A stretch of DNA of 64,000 bases from Streptomyces sp. NBC_00620 (lineage in GTDB: Bacteria; Actinomycetota; Actinomycetes; Streptomycetales; Streptomycetaceae): assembly GCF_026341825.1 (NCBI RefSeq), contig NZ_JAPENY010000002.1:868001-932000 (forward strand). Direction: 5' to 3'. Made by a program: the position numbers and the translations under genes. Below are positions 59,701 through 64,000 of the stretch, piece after piece (the stretch's first letter is position 1; every line of letters starts with the position of its first letter). The notes beneath the pieces are model-generated. The model saw only the letters and a list, made by a program, of their open reading frames with translations, had not been told where the DNA came from and did no database searches.

Positions 59701-60609
59701 CACCTCGCGCCCCTCGGTGACGAGGCGCTGGACCAGCTCGGGCGGGCAGGCCTCGCCGCCGAAGATCAGCAGCCGGACCTCGTTGAGCGCCTCCGGCTCC
59801 CACAGCGAGGCCAGCGTCGGCACGGTCGAGACGACGGTGATCTCCTGCTCCACCAGCCAGGGCCCCAGGTCGGCGCCGCTGCGCACCTGGGAACGCGGCA
59901 CGGGCACCAGGCAGGCGCCGTACCGCCAGGCCAGCCACATCTCCTCGCAGGAGGCGTCGAAGGCGACGGAGAGGCCCGCCATGACCCGGTCGGCGGGCCC
60001 GATCGGTTCCTCGGTGAGGAAGAGGTCCGCCTCGGCGTCGACGAAGGCGGCGGCACTGCGGTGACTGACGGCCACGCCCTTGGGCTTGCCTGTGGAGCCC
60101 GAGGTGAAGATGATCCACGCGTCGTGCTCGGTGCCGGGACGGGCGGCGGGCGTTTCGCTCCTGCCGGTGACGGTCAGCTCGTGCCCGGCCCCCACGACCG
60201 CGCGGACCTGAGCCTCCCCGAAGACCAGCTCGGCCCGCTCGTCCGGGTCCTCGGCGTCCACCGGCACATAGGCGGCGCCGGCGGCCAGTACGGCGAGGAT
60301 GGCGACGTACAGGTCGTTGGTGCCGGAGGGGACCCGGACGCCGACCCGGTCGCCGAGGCCGACACCGGCGTCCGCGAGCCTGCGGCGCAGCGCCTCGACC
60401 TCGACGGCCAGCGCACGGTAGGTGAGGGAGCGCTCACCGTCGTCCAGGGCGGGCTCGTCGGGGTACGCCCGGACGGAGGCGTCGAGGATGTCCACGAGCG
60501 TGCGCGGGGAGGCGGCGGGGGAGGCGGAGAAGCGCGCGCGGTCACCGAACTCCGCTCGCACCTCCTCGTCGAACAGAGCGAGCGCAGGGCCTTGCTCTAG
60601 GGCTGCCAT
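56734..60609 (-). CDS. Pls/PosA-family membrane non-ribosomal peptide synthetase
   Basis: A 1291-residue integral-membrane NRPS that joins one amino acid to itself. Order: adenylation domain (about 36-500, FTSGSTGKPKG at 168 and FDASCEEMW at 217), carrier domain (about 515-585, phosphopantetheine Ser549 in FAIGGGSL), then three tandem left-handed beta-helix-like domains (about 690-825, 920-1050, 1150-1290) each following a pair of membrane helices (607-660, 845-910, 1080-1137). This is the layout of S. albulus Pls (1319 residues) and PosA, which make epsilon-polylysine and poly-ornithine. There is no thioesterase and no classical condensation domain. ATG 60609 follows GAGGA. The in-frame ORF extends to 61182, but that has no coding support. 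Confidence 0.92.
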   Translation of the reverse strand: MAALEQGPALALFDEEVRAEFGDRARFSASPAASPRTLVDILDASVRAYPDEPALDDGERSLTYRALAVEVEALRRRLADAGVGLGDRVGVRVPSGTNDLYVAILAVLAAGAAYVPVDAEDPDERAELVFGEAQVRAVVGAGHELTVTGRSETPAARPGTEHDAWIIFTSGSTGKPKGVAVSHRSAAAFVDAEADLFLTEEPIGPADRVMAGLSVAFDASCEEMWLAWRYGACLVPVPRSQVRSGADLGPWLVEQEITVVSTVPTLASLWEPEALNEVRLLIFGGEACPPELVQRLVTEGREVWNTYGPTEATVVACASLMTGEEPIRIGLPLNGWELAVVDEAGEPVAMGDSGQLVIGGVGLARYLDPEKDAEKYAPLESLGWERAYRSGDLVKAEPEGLIFLGRADEQIKLGGRRIELGEVDAALQALPGVAGAAAAVRTARSGNQLLVGYVVTQEGWDQAAAVEKLRAELPAALVPLLAPVEDLPTRTSGKVDRNALPWPLENLATGGAKEQLYGTEAWLAEQWSEVLGIPVATASDDFFAIGGGSLAAAQLTTKLRTRYASAAVLDIYQQPTLRKLARHLEESSQDDGAERVIAPVPLRTKATQLLLLIPLFTLLGLRWTVALAALGNVLHWFGPYPWAPTASWWLVAAGALVLFSPPGRLAIAAGGARLLLRGVKAGRHPRGGSVHLRLWTAERLVEFSGATSLTGSWLERYARALGAKIGPDVDLHSLPPVTGMLKLGRGAAVESEVDLSGHWLDGDRLEIGPVKVGAHAVVGTRSLLFPGARVGKRAEVAAGSAVAGHVPTGQRWAGAPAVKLGKAKRAWPKERPARGTYWRVMYGVTGFALSALPLVAGLAALLVAHQFVSADAGLAEALRGAAVALVPATLAFGLAYALLLLIAVRLLSLGLRAGTYPTHSRIGWQAWTVTQLMDRSRDTLFPLYAGLITPVWLRLLGMKIGRGAEVSTVLALPSLTTVGEGAFLADDTLTAPYELGGGWVKIGRAEIGRRAFLGNSGMTAPGRSVPDGGLVGVLSATPKKAKKGSSYLGLPPMKLPRAAQGGDQSRTYDPPAHLLWARGLVELCRIVPVFCSAALAVLTVAALSALGAWAWALAGVVLLGVGALACVLSIVAKWVLVGRHRAGEHPLWSSFVWRNELADTFVEVVAVPWLAGSVPGTPLMTAWLRGLGARIGKGAWVESYWLPETDLVSLGDASTVNRGCVLQTHLFHDRILRTDTVVLREGATLGPGGIVLPGSTVGARSTLGPASLVMAAESVPDDTRWLGNPIESWRS

Positions 60610-61209
60610 CGGGTCCTCACGTGGTGATCCCGGAGCGTCCGGGGCGCTGGTGGGCCCGCAGGTACGCCTGGGGATATTCCGGTCCAGCTCCAAACAAGCG
60701 TGGAATTTTAGTACGACGCTAGTCGCGTACCTGCACGTCAGCCATGTGAGGGGGCGTCGGGGAGCCCCTGGAACCAGTGATTCCGGTGCCCTGCTGGTGC
60801 TCTGACGTGGGGATCTGTCACTCTGACGAGATCTGCCCCACATCTTGCCGTAACACGTCGTACGGCAATGCAATGGGTGCGGTTCCACTCGGAGTTGGTG
60901 ATCTCCCCACCTGGTCCTGCGCACGTCAGCGGGGTTCGAGGAGCCCACAGGGGAGTACGGTTGCAGGTACCGAGCGCCTAGCACGCCGTCATCCGTTTCA
61001 GCGTCGCCCTCGGGGAACGGCAAGGCCGGAGCACCTCGTGCCCGGCGGAAATGGGCCGCCCCATGACTGCTCGCTCGAACCGTCGCGCCGACTGCCGCAT
61101 CCCGTCCCGCGCTCCGCGTTAGCGGTCCTTCCCGCCCCGAGGTGTCTCCGGGGAGCCCCAAGGCGTTCCGGCACTCAGCCACGACAAGAACTCAATAATG
61201 AGGAAGCGT
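60610..61209. other. Divergent promoter region between the synthetase and the opine-type dehydrogenase
   Basis: 600 bases without a credible gene. Less GC-rich than its surroundings near 60690-60740. It contains two interrupted palindromes: gatctgtcactctgacgaga (60812-60831, continuing to 60833) and ttgccgta-acacgtcg-tacggcaa (60845-60868, perfect 8-base arms). Read on the minus strand, TACTAAAAT near 60703-60713 could be the -10 of the synthetase. Regulators controlling both genes probably act here. Confidence 0.5.
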
Positions 61210-62409
61210 ATGAGCCGCACGAGCCTGATGAGTCTGGGAGTCATCTCCTCCTCCAACAAGGAGAACGAGTTCCGACTTCCCCTGCACCCCGCGCACCTCG
61301 GCCGGATCGGCCCCGACGTACGCGAGAAGATCTTCCTTGAACAGGGCTACGGCGAGCGGTTCGGCGTCGGCGACGATGCTCTGCGGCCCCTTGTCGCGGG
61401 CCTGCGCTCCCGAGAACAGCTGATCGCCGAGTGCGATGTCCTGATGCTGCCCAAACCGATGCACGAGGACGTCGCCGAACTGCGCCAGGGCCAAGTGCTG
61501 TGGGGATGGCCGCACTGCGTGCAGGACGACACGATGACCCAGCTCGCCATCGACCGGCAGCTCACCCTCATCGCCTGGGAGGCCATGAACCACTGGACCT
61601 CCACGGGCGCCTTCAGCGTCCACGTGTTCCACAAGAACAACGAACTCGCGGGCTACTGCTCGGTGTTGCACGCCCTGCAGCTCGGCGGCCTGACCGGCAG
61701 CTACGGGCGCCGGCTGCGCGCGGTGGTCATCAGCTTCGGCGCCACGGCACGCGGAGCGGTCACGGGCCTGGGAGCCATGGGCGTCTCCGACGTCACCGTG
61801 CTCACCCAGCGCGCCGCCGCCGCGGTGGCCTCGCCGATGCCGTCGGTCGTGATGGGGCACTTCGAGGAGCAGGCGGACGATCCGTCGAAGCTGCGGGCCA
61901 TCACCGCGGCCGGTTCCGCGCCGCTCGCGGAGTACCTGGCCGGGTTCGACATCATCGTCAACTGCGTACTGCAGGACACCGACTCACCGCTGATGTTCGT
62001 CACCGACGAGGAACTCGCCCAGTTCAAGCCGGGGACCTTCTTCGTCGACGTCGCCTGCGACGAGGGCATGGGCTTCGAATGGGCCCGCCCGACCACCTTC
62101 GGCGATCCCATGCCCACGGTCGGTCCTGGCTGCCACTACTACGGGGTGGACCACAGCCCGTCCCACATGTGGAACTCCGCCACCTGGGAGATCAGCGAGG
62201 CGCTCCTCCCCTACCTGCGCAAGGTCATGAGTGGCCCCACGGCATGGGAGGCCGACGCCACGGTCAGCAAGGCCATCGAGATCCGCGACGGCATCATCCG
62301 GAACCCGAAGATCCTCTCCTTCCAGCACCGGACGGCCGCCTACCCGCACGCCCGAGAGATTCCGGCCCCCGCCTCGGCCCAGGCCCAGGCCCCGGCACTG
62401 GTCGGCTGA
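61210..62409 (+). CDS. N5-(carboxyethyl)ornithine synthase-like / alanine dehydrogenase-PNT family dehydrogenase
   Basis: This 399-residue NAD(P)-dependent enzyme belongs to the alanine dehydrogenase/transhydrogenase alpha family. N-terminus SLGVISSSNKENEFRLPLHPAHL carries the substrate Lys/Glu/Arg cluster, and the nucleotide-binding motif is VISFGATARGAVTGLGAMGVSDVTVL (about residues 175-200). It resembles N5-(carboxyethyl)ornithine synthase, which reductively condenses pyruvate with the side-chain amine of ornithine. ATG 61210 has GAGGAAG upstream. It is divergent from the Pls/PosA-type synthetase, which suggests shared basic amino-acid chemistry. The substrate assignment is tentative. Confidence 0.75.
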   Translation: MSRTSLMSLGVISSSNKENEFRLPLHPAHLGRIGPDVREKIFLEQGYGERFGVGDDALRPLVAGLRSREQLIAECDVLMLPKPMHEDVAELRQGQVLWGWPHCVQDDTMTQLAIDRQLTLIAWEAMNHWTSTGAFSVHVFHKNNELAGYCSVLHALQLGGLTGSYGRRLRAVVISFGATARGAVTGLGAMGVSDVTVLTQRAAAAVASPMPSVVMGHFEEQADDPSKLRAITAAGSAPLAEYLAGFDIIVNCVLQDTDSPLMFVTDEELAQFKPGTFFVDVACDEGMGFEWARPTTFGDPMPTVGPGCHYYGVDHSPSHMWNSATWEISEALLPYLRKVMSGPTAWEADATVSKAIEIRDGIIRNPKILSFQHRTAAYPHAREIPAPASAQAQAPALVG

Positions 62410-62423
62410 TGGCCGCGCGGAGT

Positions 62424-62461
62424 TGACGTACGACGACGGAAGCTGACGTACGACGACGAAA
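62424..62461. repeat. Tandem 18-base direct repeat
   Basis: tgacgtacgacgacggaa (62424-62441) is repeated at 62444-62461 as tgacgtacgacgacgaaa, one mismatch, just after the dehydrogenase stop. It is probably simple slippage. Confidence 0.6.
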
Positions 62462-62463
62462 CG

Positions 62464-62500
62464 CGAACGGTGCCGGCGGAGAATCCACCGGCACCGTTCG
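62464..62500. terminator. Bidirectional terminator hairpin
   Basis: Perfect 13-base arms (cgaacggtgccgg at 62464-62476 and ccggcaccgttcg at 62488-62500) lie between the end of the dehydrogenase gene and the 3' end of the minus-strand tRNA gene. The hairpin is palindromic, so it can serve both. Confidence 0.85.
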
Positions 62501-62512
62501 CACAGAACCATC

Positions 62513-62600
62513 TGGTGTCCGAGGGGGGACTTGAACCCCCACGCCCGTTAAAGGGCACTAGCACCTCAAGCTAGCGCGTCTGCCATTCCGCCACCCGGAC
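62513..62600 (-). tRNA. tRNA-Leu (anticodon GAG)
   Basis: Read on the minus strand, the acceptor arms GTCCGGG and CTCGGAC pair (one G-T), followed by A and an encoded CCA. The anticodon stem-loop is CTAGC-TTGAGGT-GCTAG, giving anticodon GAG, which reads CUC. A long variable arm (TGCCCTTTAACGGGC) fits a leucine class II tRNA, and the T-loop TTCAAGT is standard. Confidence 0.97.
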
Positions 62601-62787
62601 AAGGTGTCTGTCGCGCGGGGTTTCCCTCGCGGCGACAGAGGAAACATTACCAGGCTTCCGAGGGCGCCCGATCACGCCCCGTTCCCGCGTGAACGGCGTG
62701 TGACGGGCCGCGTCCGGCCTTGGACGGGGCGGGGGTCGGAGAGAGGATGAGGGGGGACCACCAGCAGTGACAGTGGGAGGAAGCAGC

Positions 62788-64000
62788 GTGAGCGAGTCGA
62801 GCACGGCCAGGGGCGTCTCTGGCGAGGACGAGGTCGTGGACCTCTGTCGCGAGCTGATCCAGATCGACACCAGCAACTACGGGGACCACTCGGGGCCGGG
62901 TGAGCGCAAGGCCGCCGAGTACGTCGCCGAGAAGCTCGCCGAGGTGGGGCTCGAACCGCAGATCTTCGAGTCGCACCAGGGGCGCGCCTCCACGGTCGCC
63001 CGCATCGAGGGCGAGGACCCCTCACGCCCCGCGCTGCTCATCCACGGCCACACCGATGTCGTACCGGCCAACGCCCAGGACTGGACCCACCACCCCTTCT
63101 CCGGCGAGATCGCCGACGGCTGTGTGTGGGGCCGGGGCGCGGTTGACATGAAGGACATGGACGCCATGACGCTGGCGGTCGTACGGGACCGGATGCGCAG
63201 CGGCCGCAAGCCGCCCCGTGACATCGTCCTCGCCTTCCTCGCGGACGAGGAGGCGGGCGGCACGTGGGGTGCGCGGCACCTGGTAGACAAGCACCCCGGC
63301 CTCTTCGACGGTGTGACGGAGGCGATCGGCGAGGTCGGCGGGTTCTCCTTCACGGTCAACGAGAAGCTGCGGTTGTATCTCGTCGAGACCGCCCAGAAGG
63401 GCATGCACTGGATGAAGCTGACCGTGGACGGCACCGCCGGGCACGGTTCGATGATCCACAAGGACAACGCCATCACCGAGCTCTCCGAGGCCGTCGGGCG
63501 GCTCGGGCGGCACAAGTTCCCGGTGCGGGTGACCAAGACGCTGCGCCACTTCCTCGACGAACTCGGCGACGCGCTCGGCACCGAGCTCGACCCGGAGAAC
63601 ATGGACGCGACGCTCGCCAAGCTCGGCGGCATCGCCAAGCTCATCGGCGCCTCCCTGCAGAACACCGCCAATCCGACCCAGCTGGGCGCGGGTTACAAGG
63701 TCAACGTGATTCCGGGACAGGCGACCGCGCACGTCGACGGGCGTTATCTGCCGGGCTACGAGGAGGAATTCCTCGCCGACCTGGACCGGATTCTCGGCCC
63801 GAAGGTGAAGCGCGAGGACGTGCACTCCGACAAGGCGCTGGAGACCACCTTCGACGGGGCCCTTGTCGACGCGATGCAGACCGCGCTGTCCGCCGAGGAC
63901 CCGATCGCCCGCGCCGTCCCCTACATGCTGTCCGCCGGCACCGACGCCAAGTCCTTCGCCGACCTCGGCGTCCGCTGCTTCGGCTTCGCGCCGCTGAAGC
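62788..64000 (+). CDS. M20-family metallopeptidase (3' end outside window)
   Basis: An incomplete gene: the frame runs off the right edge after about 404 codons. It starts at GTG 62788 with GGGAGG upstream. The M20 dimetal site is visible: the metal-binding His in LLIHGHTDVVP, Asp in VWGRGAVDMKDMDAM, Glu-Glu in AFLADEEAGG, and later residues including GGFSFTVNEKLRLYLVETAQKGMHWMKL. It hydrolyses dipeptides or N-acylated amino acids. The end of the gene is not in the window, so total size is unknown. Confidence 0.92.
   Translation, partial: MSESSTARGVSGEDEVVDLCRELIQIDTSNYGDHSGPGERKAAEYVAEKLAEVGLEPQIFESHQGRASTVARIEGEDPSRPALLIHGHTDVVPANAQDWTHHPFSGEIADGCVWGRGAVDMKDMDAMTLAVVRDRMRSGRKPPRDIVLAFLADEEAGGTWGARHLVDKHPGLFDGVTEAIGEVGGFSFTVNEKLRLYLVETAQKGMHWMKLTVDGTAGHGSMIHKDNAITELSEAVGRLGRHKFPVRVTKTLRHFLDELGDALGTELDPENMDATLAKLGGIAKLIGASLQNTANPTQLGAGYKVNVIPGQATAHVDGRYLPGYEEEFLADLDRILGPKVKREDVHSDKALETTFDGALVDAMQTALSAEDPIARAVPYMLSAGTDAKSFADLGVRCFGFAPLK

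Noticed and set aside
56926..60600. 1224-codon plus-strand frame opposite the NRPS gene
   Set aside because: Antisense of a recognisable synthetase; composition is biased (Gly/Arg/Glu) as expected for a GC-rich shadow frame.
60610..61182. N-terminal extension of the NRPS frame by about 190 codons
   Set aside because: The translation is low in family similarity and runs through the promoter region; GAGGA before ATG 60609 gives a proper start.
60777..61340. 187-codon frame in the synthetase-dehydrogenase intergenic region
   Set aside because: Poor codon usage, no ribosome site and a shift into another frame of the real dehydrogenase gene.
62424..62461. Direct repeats as an attachment site next to the tRNA-Leu
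   Set aside because: Repeats are tandem and adjacent, do not match the tRNA 3' end, and no integrase or element follows.

Overview
The window is high-GC actinobacterial chromosome and almost certainly Streptomyces: codon third positions are nearly all G/C, many promoters look leaderless, and there are many small TetR/acyl-CoA loci, a SoxR with its iron-sulphur cysteines, and the five-gene gluconate locus typical of the genus. From memory, the gene order (hmgA near one end, soxR in the middle, gntR/gntK/gntP near the other) parallels roughly the SCO1670-SCO1715 part of the S. coelicolor core chromosome. I see no prophage, insertion sequence or CRISPR array.

Layout. 1-5.4 kb: partial TetR gene, an orphan ISP-type restriction/modification-like protein, a HutC-type GntR regulator and hmgA (tyrosine catabolism), then a lipoprotein overlapping a TetR regulator. 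5.5-10.6 kb: molybdopterin oxidoreductase, citrate (CitMHS) transporter, MFS transporter. 10.7-12.2 kb: a secreted, membrane-anchored protein overlapping its probable class F sortase. 12.3-14.8 kb: aldehyde and alcohol dehydrogenases. 14.8-17.2 kb: ArsR regulator and EamA transporter wrapped in dispersed intergenic repeats. 17.2-21.3 kb: TetR/acyl-CoA dehydrogenase pair, YiaA-like membrane protein, TetR, MaoC hydratase, soxR. 21.4-30 kb: DRB0094-type RNA ligase, BKACE-type enzyme, zinc-ribbon protein, penicillin acylase, alpha/beta hydrolase, NamZ-like muramidase. 30-39 kb: SDR/acyl-CoA ligase/TetR operon, a NarL-type two-component system, an LGFP-like secreted protein, and an acyl-CoA dehydrogenase/phosphotransferase operon. 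39.2-50 kb: histidine-rich protein, DUF202 pair, Nudix hydrolase, DMT transporter, FAD dehydrogenase, amino-acid permease, Mo-enzyme with cytochrome b. 50-55 kb: gluconate utilisation (gntR divergent from gntK-gntP-SDR-Zn dehydrogenase). 55-64 kb: YchJ, an M1 peptidase overlapping a Pls/PosA-family membrane NRPS, a divergent N5-(carboxyethyl)ornithine synthase-like dehydrogenase, tRNA-Leu(GAG), and a partial M20 peptidase.

The two most notable things are these. First, the Pls/PosA synthetase, M1 peptidase and opine-type dehydrogenase module at 55.3-62.4 kb looks like a locus for making and trimming a homopolymer of a basic amino acid. Second, three sets of near-identical operator sequences link loci kilobases apart: a 22-bp palindrome at 5472, 30058 and 39097; a 19-bp palindrome at 12254 and 17888; and a 20-bp element at 19507 and 20714. 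They suggest that three TetR regulators coordinate the fatty-acid, alcohol and acyl-CoA genes across this stretch. All functional calls are from reading the sequence and from family knowledge; no search was run.
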